NCBI RefSeq assembly: GCF_027595985.1 | Contig: NC_073302.1 | Location: 217,713,854 to 217,777,853 of the forward strand | Direction: 5' to 3' | Origin: Sorex araneus | Lineage: Eukaryota; Chordata; Mammalia; Eulipotyphla; Soricidae | DNA length: 64,000 bases | Position numbers and translations under genes: made by a program | Notes under the pieces: model-generated | Seen by the model: only the letters and a program-made list of their open reading frames with translations | The model's database searches: none | Told to the model about the DNA's origin: nothing | In this document: positions 33,255-44,334 of the stretch, piece by piece | Layout of the letters: every line of letters begins with the position of its first letter | Position numbering within the stretch: position 1 is the stretch's first letter

Positions 33255-33261
33255 GGAGCAC
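32261..33261 (-). mobile_element. U6-L1 chimeric retrocopy (U6 snRNA joined to L1 3' end), minus strand
   Basis: On the minus strand a full U6 sequence (33261 down to 33155) is joined to the L1 3' region (ORF2 end and 3' UTR, 33150 down to 32282), ending in A-rich sequence. The unit is flanked by a 17-bp direct repeat with one mismatch: TTAAATTAATGATTTTC (32244-32260) and TTAAATTAATGACTTTC (33262-33278). So it entered as one event. This is the known class of U6-L1 template-switch products. After the first A-tract there are about 20 extra bases (complement of ATGGTGCACAAGGATTCC) and a second A-tract. Confidence 0.9.
33155..33261 (-). pseudogene. U6 spliceosomal snRNA pseudogene (part of the U6-L1 chimera)
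   Basis: The minus strand starts GTGCTCCCTTCGGCAGCACA and continues TATACTAAAATTGGAACGA, then AGAGAAGATTAGCATGG and GTGAAGCGTTCCATATT, i.e. U6 from first to last base with about six substitutions by eye. The altered positions and retroposed setting, with target duplication around the whole chimera, argue against a functional U6 gene. No U6 promoter elements (PSE, TATA at -30) were seen upstream. Confidence 0.9.
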
Positions 33262-33513
33262 TTAAATTAATGACTTTCTTAAAATTATTAATTGGAACCC
33301 AAAAAGTTAAGTTATTCAAACAGACAACAGAGGAACAGAAATAAGCTTGGTATGGCAATTTAAAAATTATCAATATATTGATGCAGTATTGGAAGAATGA
33401 GGGGTTTTCCCTTCCTGCATCATTTCAACTTGGATTTTCAAAATGAATTTACTTACAGAAAATTGGCCCTACTTTTCATGAAGGCCAAACTAAGAATGGT
33501 AATTAAGATCTGG

Positions 33514-34490
33514 TGGTTAGGATATCATTGGGTTGACCTTTCCCCACTGGCACAAGGAGCTTAGGTTTATCCGGGTCATACCCGTCAAGGAGTTCCCAAG
33601 TCACTCCCATTTCTTTGTTGATCTGTAAACTGTTCTCTATGCTCTCTTCCCCAAACAGTTAATTAGCTTTTCCTCTAATCAGATTTTGCTAATTTGTAAG
33701 GTCAGATCTTTCTAGGACACTGAACTTATATTGTAAGTTAATACTGCCTTTCTCCTCTCCCTATTTCTTTTGAATAGTTTACTTTAAAGTAATGACCTTT
33801 TTGTATGGACAAAGGAAGACAGCTGTTAATATGCTTTTATAATTTGGGATTTAGGTGGCTTTGAATATTATTCATTCCCAGGCATCTGCTTTCTCGACCT
33901 AAGCCTCAGTTGCCCTCAGTTCCTAGCACCCCAAAAGCAGGGTCCCGACGGATTCAGGGCAAGCGGTGAGTTATGTGCTACCCTGGCATCGAGATGGGCC
34001 TGGCCAAAGTGCCTAATTCTTAACTATAAGTTAAGAGCTTGATCATGGACAAATTCTGTCATGATCCAAAAGTAATGACGAGACAAAGACCCTGCTAGGG
34101 ATAGGAAAGACTATAATCTGGCCTGAGCACTGTAGTCTGAGATCGAGATGGCCCCTGGAGAGCAATTCTATAAGCTTAATGCACCTCTTGCTGTGTCCAT
34201 ACAAAATGATTAATATTATAAATTCTTATATGTTTGTTGGACAAGGAGAGGAGAAACACATCATGGGATTCCGCCCTTGGGTGGGTTGTCCTGCCAAAAG
34301 AGAATCTGTCCTAGAAGCAGCATCCCCTGAAGGAAAGAACTTTACCCCTATTTATTGTGACCACACTTATGTGTAAGCCCAAACCCCCTCATTCTTGGTG
34401 GTTAACTAGGCTGTAAGAGTGGGCTGGGAGTTCCAGTGCTGGATCCAGACCCAGATCCAGAGCGAGAAGGAATGATTTCCTGTAGACAGT
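33514..34490 (+). mobile_element. LTR (family B, same as 41091-42352), plus strand, inside the provirus
   Basis: It matches the complement of 41091-42352 along its length: CATCTGCTTTCTCGACCTAAG (33886), CAAAAGCAGGGTCCC (33933), AGTTAAGAGCTTGATCATGG (34027) and CTTGCTGTGTCCATACAAAA (34188). The start is near TGGTTAGGATATC (33514). The right end is uncertain (about 34380-34490), and a clear target duplication was not found. Confidence 0.7.
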
Positions 34491-34599
34491 ATTCCATGTA
34501 TGCTTGTATTACCCATCTATGAGACTCTTCAGGGAGGAAGTTGTTTTTTTTTTTTCAGAGCCGGAGTAGGTGTTTGAATGCTGGTGACTTGTCATCGAC

Positions 34600-34860
34600 C
34601 ATGGGAGGAGTATTCAATGATGGGAGCATTTTGTCAACTGACAGAACAAGAGATTCCTTGGCCTGTTCATTGCTACTACCAATGGGGAATCATTGCAGTG
34701 ACATCGGCAATGGCCGCGGCAGACATAGCTCTGAAGCAAGGAACATAGACTGTGGATTTTTTCCAGAAATAGCATGAGAACTCTGGGAAATTATGGACTA
34801 CTCAAAGACAAATTGACTCTGAACTGCAGTCTGAATTGGATAATGTTTTTTTGCTTGGTG
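34600..34860 (+). pseudogene. ERVK env remnant (transmembrane subunit, residual)
   Basis: After frame shifts the plus strand gives short peptides with an alanine-rich stretch (MAAADIALKQG, about 34711-34742) followed by a glutamine-rich heptad-like stretch (QRQIDSELQSELDNV, about 34803-34846). This is the layout of the fusion-peptide-proximal part of betaretroviral transmembrane proteins. It sits in the expected place, between pol and the polypurine tract, and is broken by stops. The assignment rests on position and pattern only. Confidence 0.5.
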
Positions 34861-35261
34861 AATAGTCAGCGAGTCTCCCCTGTCAGGTGTTTTTAAAATG
34901 TGATTAGAATACTGCTTTTTTCTATATAACACATGTGCTGTATAATGTGATTGAGTTTTCATGGGATAGGGTAAAAACATCTGTCAATGAATAAGAAAAT
35001 AATAGTTAGAATACTGACTTATGGTACCTGCAAAAAAATTTTCTGGTATTGGATTTTCAGAATTATGGCAAAAGATTTCTGATGGCTTAACTTCTTTTAA
35101 TTCTAAGAGACTGCTGGGAAGATCTGTGAGAATAGGTGTTCTGTTCTTGTTATTGGCCATTTTTGTGCCTAGCATTTTACTTTAAGGATAAGGGATTGGA
35201 AGTTAAAATCCAAAAAGGAAAGGCAGCTTAAATTTTTACGATGGTTAAAACCCGTCATAAA

Positions 35262-35275
35262 CAAAAAGGGGGAGA
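35262..35275 (+). other. Polypurine tract of the provirus
   Basis: The purine run AAAAAGGGGGAGA-type sequence directly abuts the TG of the 3' LTR at 35276, as required for plus-strand priming. Confidence 0.85.
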
Positions 35276-35700
35276 TGTTGGGCCTGGACTGAGCTACCAG
35301 GATGAGCCCAGTGGTTTGGATGAGGTTGAACATATTCTTTTGGCTGCCTTAGTAAATAATTTCCTAATTATAACAAAATTGTCAGTCTTCCTTTTCTCAC
35401 AGATCCCTGGTTCTGCTTAAGCCTGTTTGTTGTCAGTATGCAGATCATAGGAACTAAGCCTGTTTGTTGTCAGTATGCAGATCCTACATTGTTTGTTTTC
35501 CCATATGCAGAAGAACTTTGCATGATCTTCCCTTAACTCCTTTGACGACTGTATTGTGCCCTTAAGAGTTTCCATGATCAATAAAAGGAGATTGTGGGGC
35601 TCTCTACCTTTGTCTAAGAGTCAGAGAGAACCTAGACCCTCCATGAAATACATTTCTCCCTTGTCTCAGCGCCTCTGACCGCATGGACATTCATGCAACA
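35276..35700 (+). repeat. 3' LTR of the ERVK provirus
   Basis: Starts TGTTGGGCCTGGACTGAG and ends TTCATGCAACA. Collinear with the 5' LTR, including the duplicated TTTGTTGTCAGTATGCAGAT module and AATAAA (35580-35585). It is about 33 bp shorter than the 5' LTR. Confidence 0.93.
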
Positions 35701-35706
35701 GGCAGA

Positions 35707-36880
35707 GCACTAGATGAAGGAGAACCATGCGAGCAAGCCAGATTCTGAAAAGGATTCAGCACGATCGACCATATCCACGACAGTGACCAAGCTCTTTGAG
35801 GTTTTGCAAGAGTTCAAGATGCCACTCTGTCTAACGTTTATTGTTTCAAGAAGGCCTTTTATTCTGTTGAGACTGAAGCAGTCACTGAAGCCCTTGCCAA
35901 ACAGGGTGTTAAAACTCAATACATCAGGATCATCCATGAGCTGTATTACAGATTCACCTCCAGGATCTCACCTTTCTACAAGAAGTGATCATTGACGTAA
36001 AGTGAGGGGTCCGGCAGGGTGACACCATTTCACCTAAACTCTTGAGTGCCACCCTCGAGAACATCATGCAACGACTGGAATGGGAAGGAATGGGAGTTAA
36101 GATAGACGGTCAGCAACCACACTACCTCTGCTTCACTGATGACATTGTTCTCATAACACCAAATATCAGCCAGGCGGCACGAATGCTGGCCGACTTTAAC
36201 CCTTAGTGTGGAAACTAACTTCAGTTTCATCAGCTAAAGCTCATGAAGACAATGTTCATAAAAAACGTCCTGGTGGGGCCGGAGCGATAGCACAGCGGGT
36301 AGGGCGTTTGCCTTGCACGCGGCCGACCCGGGTTCGATCCCCGGCATCCCATATGGTCCCCCAAGCACCGCCAGGAGTAATTCCAGAGTGCAAAGCCAGG
36401 AGTAACCCCTGAGCATCGCTGGGTATGACCCAAAAAGCAAAAAACAAAAAACAAAAAACAAAAACGTCCTGGTTCCTGATCTTCCATTTGCCCTCAATGG
36501 AACAAACATCTCGAAATGCAGCAATTATGTGTACCTAGGTCGAGAACTCAACATGACAAATGGCCTGGCACCTGAACTGTGCAAGAGGAACAGAGCAGCG
36601 TGGAATGCTTCAAGAGTGTTGAAGAAGTGGTTAAAAGGGCGAAGAACCTCTGGCTCCAGGCACATCTTTTCTCCTCCACTGTTCTTCCTGCACTAACAAC
36701 CGCATCAGAGACCTGGGCCCTATGCAAACAGGATGAGAATGCTATTTGGGTTTCCCAAAGAGGAATCGAAAGAGCTATGCTTGGAGTATCATGTTTCACT
36801 CAAGTGAGAGAAGGAATCCAGAGTTCCGAACTCCGTTGATGACCTAGAATCAGGGATGCGGCTCATTCTATCAAGGTATC
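35707..36880 (+). pseudogene. RTE-clade LINE (RTE1-like), central part: reverse transcriptase, continued after the provirus
   Basis: It resumes the RTE ORF with stops and shifts: SDSARSTISTTVTKLFE-like sequence, then KKAFYSVETEAVTEALAKQG (about 35848-35910), HELYYRFTSRISPFY and GVRQGDTISPKLLSATLEN (36008-36065). The catalytic box reads FTDDIVL (36132-36153; family usually FADDIVL). Then LNGTNISKCSNYVYLGRELN (36494-36555) and SETWALCKQDENAIWVSQR follow. A SINE lies at 36275-36459. The ORF is cut again at about 36880 by the L1 and continues at 44494. Confidence 0.9.
36275..36459 (+). mobile_element. Young shrew SINE inserted in the RTE LINE
   Basis: Nearly consensus copy with all head CpGs intact (CACGCGGCCGACCCGGGTTC) and an (AAAAAC)n-type tail. 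Flanked by the 14-bp direct repeat AAAAACGTCCTGGT (36261-36274 and 36460-36473). It can serve as the local reference for the family. Confidence 0.95.
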
Positions 36881-37200
36881 GGCCCATGTCACGCTTCCTA
36901 CACAGAGCCACGTTTCTAACCAGGAAAGCCGGTTTCCATCCTTGGTCTGCGGGGGATGGGACTTGAGGCATCCCGCTTGCACACCCCAAGCTGCAATGTT
37001 CAGCACATTTTGCTAATCCCATCTCGGTATCGGCCTATATCTAGCCAGTCCTCAGGAAAGCCGGTTTCCATCCTTGGTCTATGGGTGATGGGAATTGAGG
37101 CACACCATGTGTGCACCCCAAGCCACAATGTTCCGTGCATCCTCTGCTCGTCCCATCCAAGTATCAACCCGTTTCAGGGCTCCTTCCTAGAGTTGCAGCC
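36875..37200 (+). promoter_or_regulatory. L1 5' UTR monomers
   Basis: Two tandem units of about 150 and 134 bp start at GGTATCGGCC (36875 and 37026), and a third partial one at AGTATCAACCC (37160). Each holds AGGAAAGCCGGTTTCCATCC, TTGGTCT, GATGGGA, GAGGCA, CACCCCAAGC and GTTC. Tandem 5' UTR monomers act as L1 promoters in rodents; that they do so here is inference. Confidence 0.75.
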
Positions 37201-37400
37201 GCTAATGTGGCCACGAGTTATTCTCTCCCCTACATATCCCATAAGAACCATAAGTTATCCTCTTAGTTGGAACTTTCACCATGTTAGCTTAACCACCAGA
37301 AGCACATTAGCCAATAACTCAATTAGCCCACCTCAATTAATACTGCATCATAAGCAGAATAGTAACAGTGAGCATGAAGGGCTAAACCAGATAGGTCACA

Positions 37401-38300
37401 ATGGTAAAGCAATGCAGATCCCCACAAAACTTACTTATTGAAGAGGCTAGCCCAGAAGACCCCAACAGCAATGTAGTGCTAGACAACCTCTCTGACAAGA
37501 AATTTAGAAGGGAGCTACTGAGAATTCTTAGGGAGCTAAAAGAAACAATGGAAAGCAATGCCAATAAAATACAAAAGGATTTGAAGGTAGAAATGCATAA
37601 AATGCAAACAAAATTACAAATGGAAATGTCAGACCTTAAAAAACTGGTAGGCAAATTAAAAAACTCAGTGGAAGGCCTCAGCAGCAGAGTAACAGCTGCT
37701 GAGGACAGAATCAGTGAGCTCAAAGATAAAGTACAGAGACTCCCTAGAAAAGAACAGAAAATGGAAAAGAGACTGAAAATCCGGGAAAAGATGGCAAGAG
37801 ATCGTGTTGAAGTTAAGAGGAGTAATATAAGAATTATTGGAGTCCCAGAGGGACAGGAAGAAAACCCTGATGAAGAAGAAACTGTCAAAGACATCATAGC
37901 TACGATGTTCCCAGAGATGAAGAAAACATGTTACCACTTTCAGGAGACCTGAAGCATACCAGCTAGAAAAAAATCCAAATAAAAACCCCGACACATCCTG
38001 ATCAAAATGACCGAAACCTTAGATAGAGACAAAATCCTGAAAGCAGCATGATCAAAGAAAGAAATTGCCTATAAAGGAGCATCCTTAAGATTCACAGCCG
38101 ACTTGTCTGATGAAACCCTCAGCGCCCAAAAACAGTGGTAGGATATAGTGAAAAAACTCAATGAAATAAATGCCTCACCAAAAATACTTTACCCAGCTAG
38201 ATTCTCATTCATAATAGAAGTAAGAACACACAGTTTCACAGATAAACAACAGCTCGGGAACTTCATAGACTCAAAACTATGGTTACAAGAACAACTGAAT
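37401..38300 (+). pseudogene. L1 ORF1 (RNA-binding protein), broken
   Basis: Frame 37401-37952 encodes the N-terminal part and a heptad-rich coiled coil (LRELKETMESNANKIQKDL to VTAAEDRISELKDKVQRL), then SNIRIIGVPEGQEEN, the start of the RRM. After a shift the C-terminal domain continues (TLDRDKILKAA, KKLNEINASPKILYPARFSF) to about 38300, with in-frame stops. ORF1p is the trimeric RNA chaperone of the L1 RNP; this copy is dead. Confidence 0.88.
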
Positions 38301-38303
38301 GAG

Positions 38304-38478
38304 GGGCTAGAGCAATAGCACAGTGTGTAGGGCGTTTACCTTGCACATGGCCAACCCAGGTTCGATTGCCAGCATCCCATATGGTCCCCTGAGTAATTCC
38401 TGAGTGCTGAGCCAGGAGTAACCCCTGTGCATTGCCGGGTGTGACCCAAAAAGCAAAAAAAAAAAAAAAAAAAAAAAG
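38304..38478 (+). mobile_element. Shrew SINE inserted between L1 ORF1 and ORF2
   Basis: SINE with a small internal deletion (GGTCCCCTGAGTAATTCCTG lacks the usual middle) and a long poly(A). Direct repeat AACTGAATGAG at 38293-38303 and 38479-38489. Confidence 0.92.
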
Positions 38479-41090
38479 AACTGAATGAGCGACTTTAAGA
38501 CAAGACAGTCCCCTCAAATACACCAAATTCAGCAGAAAAATGGGACAAAACCCCATAACAATAATCTCTGTCAACGTCATTGGGCTAAACGCACCAATTA
38601 AAAGACACAGAGTGGCAGGATGGATTATAAAACTGAACCCAACATTCTGCTGCCTACAAGAAACACATCTCAACAGTCAGAGCAAACACAGGCTCAAAGT
38701 CAAAGGTTGGAAAACAATCCTACAGGTGAACAACTCCCATAGAAAAGCTGTGGTAACCATCCTAGTATCAGACCACATTGATTTCAGACTGAAGAAGGTC
38801 ACAAGAGACAGTGAAGGTCATTTCTTATTGATAAAGGGATCTGTACAACAGGAAGAACAAACTATTAAATATATATGCACCTACTGAGGAATCAGCAAAG
38901 TACTTAAAACAACTACTCATAGACTTGAAAAAAGACATCGATAGCAACACAATACTAGTGGGAGACTTCAACACCGCTTTATCACCTCTTGATAGATCAA
39001 TCACACTCAAGCTTAGCAAGAGTATACTTCATGTATACTCTTGCTAAGAAATGGAAGAAATGGAAGAAAGTGACCTGAGAAAGGATGTATATATCTATAT
39101 ATCCAAGATATATGCAGGACACTTCATGCTCAAAAAGATGAATACACATTCTTCTCAAGTGTGCATGGAACATTCTCCAAGATAGACCACGTGCTGAGCC
39201 TCAAAACAAACCTCCATAAAAAAATAAATAAAAATTAAAAAAACATACCTCCATAAAATGAAGAAGATAGATATCATATCAATGATCTTCTCAGACCATG
39301 ATGCGCTGAAATTAGAAATAAATCACACACACAAACAGAAAACTGAATCAAACACAAACACCTGGAAATTAAACAGCTCACTATTGGACAACGGGTGGCT
39401 TAGAAAGGAAATCAAAAGATTCCTGGAAACAAAATTGAGGACATGAGTTACCAAAACTTATATGACAGCAAAAGCTGTGTTAAAGGAAAATCAATAGCAC
39501 TACAAGCATTCCTCAGGAAGGAGGAGCAAGCCCACATAAGTAACCTAACCTCACAGTTTAAGAGCTTGGAGAATGACCGACAAAAGAAACCCAATCCGAA
39601 CAAGAGGAAGGAAATAATAAAACTCAGCAGAAATTAACAAGATGGAAACCCAAAAAACAATCCAAAATATCAATGAAACCAAGAGCTGATTCTTTGAGAA
39701 AATAAACAAGATCGAGAAACCTCTAGCAAGACTCACCAAAAAATGGAGAGAAAATCCTAATAAACCAAATCAGAAATGAAAAGGGGACGTCACAACAGAA
39801 ACTACAGAAATTCAAATTATCCTCAGAGATTACTTTGAGAATCTTTATGCCACGAAACACGAACACCTCGAGAAAATGTATAAATTCATAGATTCCTATA
39901 GCCTCCCAAGGCTGAACCAAGAAGACTTCTATTACCTGAACAGACCTATCACCATCAAGGAAATTGAAACATAATAAAAAGTCTCCCAAGCACAAAAGTC
40001 CTGGCCCAGATGGATTCATTAGTGAATTTTTCTAAGCCTTTAAAGAGGACTTACTCCCAATCCTCTTTAAGCTTTTCCAGGAAATTTAAGTATCAAAAAC
40101 ACTCCCAAACACTTCTATGAAGCAAATATCACCCTGATACCAAAAGCAGACAAAGATACCACAAAGAAAAAGAATTACAGACCGATATCCCAGATGAACA
40201 CAGATGCAAAAGATCCTCAACAAAATATTAGCAAATAGAATCCAACGACTCATCAAAAAGATCATACCCCATGACCAAGTAGAATTCATCCCAGGGATGC
40301 AAGAATGGCTTAACATTCGCAAATCAACATAATTCAACAACATCATATCAATAAAAGGAATAATAAAAACAATATGATCATATCAAGAGATGCAGAGAAA
40401 GCATTTGACAAGATCCAACACTCGTTTATGACAAAAATTCTCAGCAAAATGGGTATCGAAGGAACTTTCCTCAATATCGTCAAAGCCATCTACCACAAGT
40501 CCATGGCAAATTATCATTCTCAATGGGGAAATACTAAAAGCCTTCCATTTAAGATCGGGCACAAGACAAGGTTGCCCATTTTCGACACTCCTATTCAATA
40601 TAGTACTGGAAGTGCTGGCCATAGCAGTTAGACAAGAAAAAGATATCAAGGGCATACAGAAAAGAAAGGAAGAGGTCAAGCTATCACTATTTGCAGATGA
40701 TATAATGCTATATTTAGAAAACCCTAAAGACTGTAGAGAAAAGCTCCTAGAAACAATTGGTCAATATAGTAAAATTGCAGGCTAAATAATCAACACCCAA
40801 AAGTTCATGACTTTCTTATATACAAATAATGAAAGAGAATAAAGAGACATTTAAAAAACAATCCCGTTCACAGTAATACCTCAGAAAATCAAGTACCTTG
40901 GAATCAGGTTAACCAAAGAGGTAAAGGACCTATACAAGGAAAATTACAAAACTCTACTTTAAGAAATAAAAGAGGACACTAGGAAATGGAGACACATCCC
41001 CGGCTCATGGATAGGGAGAATTATCATTATCAAAATGGCAATACTGCCCAAAGCACTACACAAATTTAATGCAGTCCCTATCAGGATACC

Positions 41091-42352
41091 TGTAAAAAAC
41101 ATCTGCCACGGGGCGACGTTGAGAATACTGGCGGTTCTCCCTGTTGGTTGCCCCCGGGTTCAAGGGGTCTGTCATGGACCACTCGCCCAGGCGGAGCGGC
41201 CCAGGGCCATGGGGCAGATGGAGGAGGAAAGGAGGGCCAATCTGGTTGATTGATCAGTTGCCGTTTATTTCATTCTCTCCTAACTCTCTCTCTGCTACTC
41301 TCCTGGCTCTTGCATCCTCTCTCTGGATCTACCATAGTCCCTTCTCTCATTTCTCTCCACTCTCTGTCTCTCTTCACCTTGCCCTCTAGGCTACACACAG
41401 TCAGGTAGGAAAATCAACATAAGAAAACCCTTCCAGGGGCTGGAGCAATAACACAGCGAGTAGGGTGTTTGGCTTGCAAGTGGCCAACCCAGGTTCAATT
41501 GCCAGCATCTCATATGGTCCCCTGAGCACCGCCTGGAGTGGTTCCTGACTGCAGAGTCAGGAGTGGCCCCTGTGCATTGCCAGGTGTGACCCAAAAAGCA
41601 AAAAAAAAAAAAAAAAGAAAAGAAAAAAAGAAAGAAAGCCCTTCTTGAGGGTCGGGCATTTCAAAGCCCTTCCTGACTGCCAGCAGGCAAAATACCTCTT
41701 AAGGTTTTTCTCCTTTCGCTAGCCCAAGAACTTATTCACATCTTAATACTAGTTATTTTTGTATGGACATAGCAAGAGATACATTGAGGCTTGCAAGGCA
41801 GCTCTCCTGGCAACATCTTGCCACAGACTCAGACTACAATGCTCAGGCCAGATTAATAATTCCTAACCCTAGCAGGGTCCAAATCTAGTTATTACTTTTT
41901 GGATCATGGCAGCATTTGTCCATGACCAAGCTCTTAACTTGTAGTTAAGCATTAGGTGCTTCGGCCAGGCCCATTTCAAAGCCAGGGTATAACACATCTC
42001 ACTGCTTGCCCTGGGTCTGTCTCATCCCTCGTTGGGACCCTGCTTTTGGGGGTGCTAGAAGTAAGGGCAGCTGAGGCTTAGGTCGAGAGAACAGATGCCA
42101 AGGAGGAAAATATCATGTAGAGTCAAATGACTCCGAAGTTACAAAAGCATAGCATTTGCTAAGTCTTCCTGTGCCCATAAAAAAGGACATGGCTCTGAAT
42201 AAACTATGCAAAGGAATTAAGGAGAAAAGAAAAAAAAATATTTATGTCAACAGAACACAAAGAAAGAAGTTACAAACAAATACAGAGGAATGGAGCACTG
42301 TGATGGGAGCAACACAATAAACTTAAACTACCTGAGGCTATGTTATCCTACA
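41091..42352 (-). mobile_element. Solo LTR (family B), minus strand, inside L1 ORF2
   Basis: Ends TGTAAAAAACATC (left) and TATCCTACA (right), with the 6-bp direct repeat GATACC (41085-41090 and 42353-42358). The 6-bp duplication fits a class II (ERVK-type) integrase. A SINE (about 41435-41635) splits it, so the LTR itself is about 1.06 kb. On the minus strand GAAATAAACGGC (about 41253-41264) supplies the poly(A) signal. Removal restores L1 sequence (CCTATCAGGATACC then TTTGACATTTTTC). Confidence 0.9.
41435..41635 (+). mobile_element. Shrew SINE inside the solo LTR
   Basis: GGGGCTGGAGCAATAACACA head, CATCTCATATGGTCCCC body and GTGTGACCCAAAAAGC tail with A/AAAG-rich end. Short flanking repeat AAAACCCTTC / AAAGCCCTTC. 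Confidence 0.88.
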
Positions 42353-43350
42353 GATACCTTTGACATTTTTCAAAGAAATAGACAAAACACTCCTGAAATT
42401 CATATGGAACAATTACCCCCCACGAATATCTAAAGCAATTCTTGGGAAAAAGAAGATGGGGGGGCGTCACCTTCCCCAACTTCAAACTCTACAAAGCAGT
42501 AGTAATTAAAACAGTATGGTACTGGGATAAAAACAGACTTGCAGACCAATGGAAAAGAGTTGAATATGCTGTCACAGACCCCCAAATATATGGCCACTTA
42601 ATCTTTGACAAAAGAGAAGAAATGTAAAGTGGAACAAGAAAAGCCTCTTCAACAAGTGTTGCTGGGAAAACTGGATAACTACCTGCAAAAAAATGGACTC
42701 TGACCTCTGTCTAATGCTAGGCACAAAAGTCAGATCAAAGTGGATTAAAGACCACAATATCAGACATGAATGTCTAAGGTACATAGAAGAAAATGTAGGC
42801 AGAACTCTCCATGACATTGAAGCTAAAAGCATCTTTAAGGATGAAACAGCACTGACCATGCAAGTGGAAGCAAACATAAACAAATAGAACTACATCAAAC
42901 TGAGAAGCTTCTGAACTTCAAAAGAAACACGTGACCAAAATTCAGAAAGAGCCCACAGAATGGGAAAGTATATTTACCCAATACTCATCTGATAAGGGAT
43001 TAATATCCAGGATACAAGACACTAGTAGAATTGTATAAGAAAAAAACCTCCAACCCGATCAAAAAATGGGGAGAATAAATGAACAGAAGTTTCCTCAAAC
43101 AAGAAATACAAATGGACAAAAGGCACGTGAAGAAATGCTCCACACCACTAGTCATCTGGGAGATGCAAACCAAAACAATGAGATATCATATCACACCACA
43201 GAGATTGGCACACATTCAAAATAATAAAATCAACCAGTGCTCTCATGGATGTGGGGAAAAGGAACGCTCTTTCACTGTTGGTGGGAATACCGGCTGGTGC
43301 AGCTTTTTTGGAAAACAATATAGACAGTCCTTCAAAAACTAGAAATTGAG

Positions 43351-43543
43351 GCTGGAGCGATAGCACCGCGGGTAGGGCATTTGCCTTGCACGTGGCCGAC
43401 CTGAGTTCGATTCCCGGCATCCCATATGGTCCCCTGAGCACCGCCAGGAGTAATTCCTGAGTGCAGGAGCCAGGAGTAACCCCTGTGCATCGCTAGGTAT
43501 GACCCAAAAAGCAACAACAACAACAAAAAAAAACCAAAAAAAC
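43351..43543 (+). mobile_element. Young shrew SINE inside L1 ORF2
   Basis: Near-consensus SINE flanked by the 12-bp direct repeat CTAGAAATTGAG (43339-43350 and 43544-43555). The tail has CAA repeats before the A-run. Confidence 0.93.
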
Positions 43544-44334
43544 CTAGAAATTGAGCTTCCATATGACTCCGCAATACCACTTCTGGGAATATATTCCGAG
43601 GATGCAAAGAAGCACAGTAGAAATGACACCTGTACCTATATGTTCTTTGTAGCACTGTTCACAATAGCCAAAATCTGGAAACAACCCAAGTGCCCTAGTA
43701 CATATGACTGATTAAAGAAACTTTGGTACATCTACACAATGGAATACTATGCAGCTGTTAGGAGAGATGAAGTCATGAAATTTGCTTATAAATGGATAGA
43801 CATGATACATGGAGAGTATCATGCTAAGCGTATTGAGTCAGAAAGAGAGGGATAGATATAGAAGGACTGCACTCATTTGTGGAGTATAGAATAACATCAC
43901 ATGAGACTGACTTCTAACGACAGTAGATACAAGGGCCAGAAGGATTGCCCCATAGCTGGAAAACTGCTTCACATGTAGAGGGGAGAAGGCAGATGGAACA
44001 GAGAAGGGATCACTAGGAAAATGATGGCTGGAGGAATCAGTTGGGATGGGAGGTCCGTTCTGAAAGTAGATAATGGACCAAACATAATGGTCTCTCATTG
44101 TCTTTGTTGCAAGCCATGATGCCCAAAATTAGAGAGAGAGTATGGGGAATATTGTCTGCCATAGAGGCAGGGGGAGGGTAGGAAAGGTGGGGTATATCGG
44201 GGATATTGGTGGTGGGGAGTGTGCACTGGTGGAGGGATGGATGTTTGATCATTCTGTGATTGCAACCCAAACATGAAATCTTGAAAGCTTGTAACTATCT
44301 CACAGTCATTCAATAAATTTTTAAAAAAGAAGTC

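Larger units (their letters stand above)
26229..35706 (+). mobile_element. ERVK (betaretrovirus-like) provirus, defective, with later insertions
   Basis: Two LTRs (26235-26692 and 35276-35700) enclose a lysine-type primer-binding site, gag, pol and env remnants and a polypurine tract. The element is flanked by the 6-bp duplication GGCAGA (26229-26234 and 35701-35706). Removing it joins the two halves of the RTE reverse transcriptase region. Three further insertions lie inside: 28446-28981, 32261-33261 and 33514-34490. Reading frames are broken throughout, so it cannot make infectious particles. By hand count the LTRs differ at roughly 30 or more of about 420 aligned positions. Confidence 0.93.
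38540..43890 (+). pseudogene. L1 ORF2 (endonuclease and reverse transcriptase), broken and interrupted
   Basis: The endonuclease domain begins ITIISVNVIGLNAPIKRHRV then PTFCCLQETHLN with the catalytic QETH (38545-38675). In the RT domain, [20 protein letters not shown] (40382-40440) and the active-site box [11 protein letters not shown] (40690-40722) are readable. The C-terminal region ends near 43890. Stops and frameshifts occur throughout, and it is split by an LTR (41091-42352) and a SINE (43351-43543). Confidence 0.9.

Noticed and set aside
33155-33261. Functional U6 snRNA gene
   Set aside because: About six changes in a normally near-invariant RNA, no upstream promoter elements seen, and it lies inside a retroposed U6-L1 chimera with a target duplication.
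36300-36345. tRNA gene suggested by GGTTCGATCCC box B and A-box-like sequence
   Set aside because: It is the tRNA-derived head of a SINE with body, tail and target duplication. The same motif recurs at dozens of SINEs and no cloverleaf acceptor arm is formed.
37401-37952. 183-codon open frame as a host gene
   Set aside because: Coiled coil followed by the IRIIGVPEG motif is L1 ORF1, and ORF2 follows.
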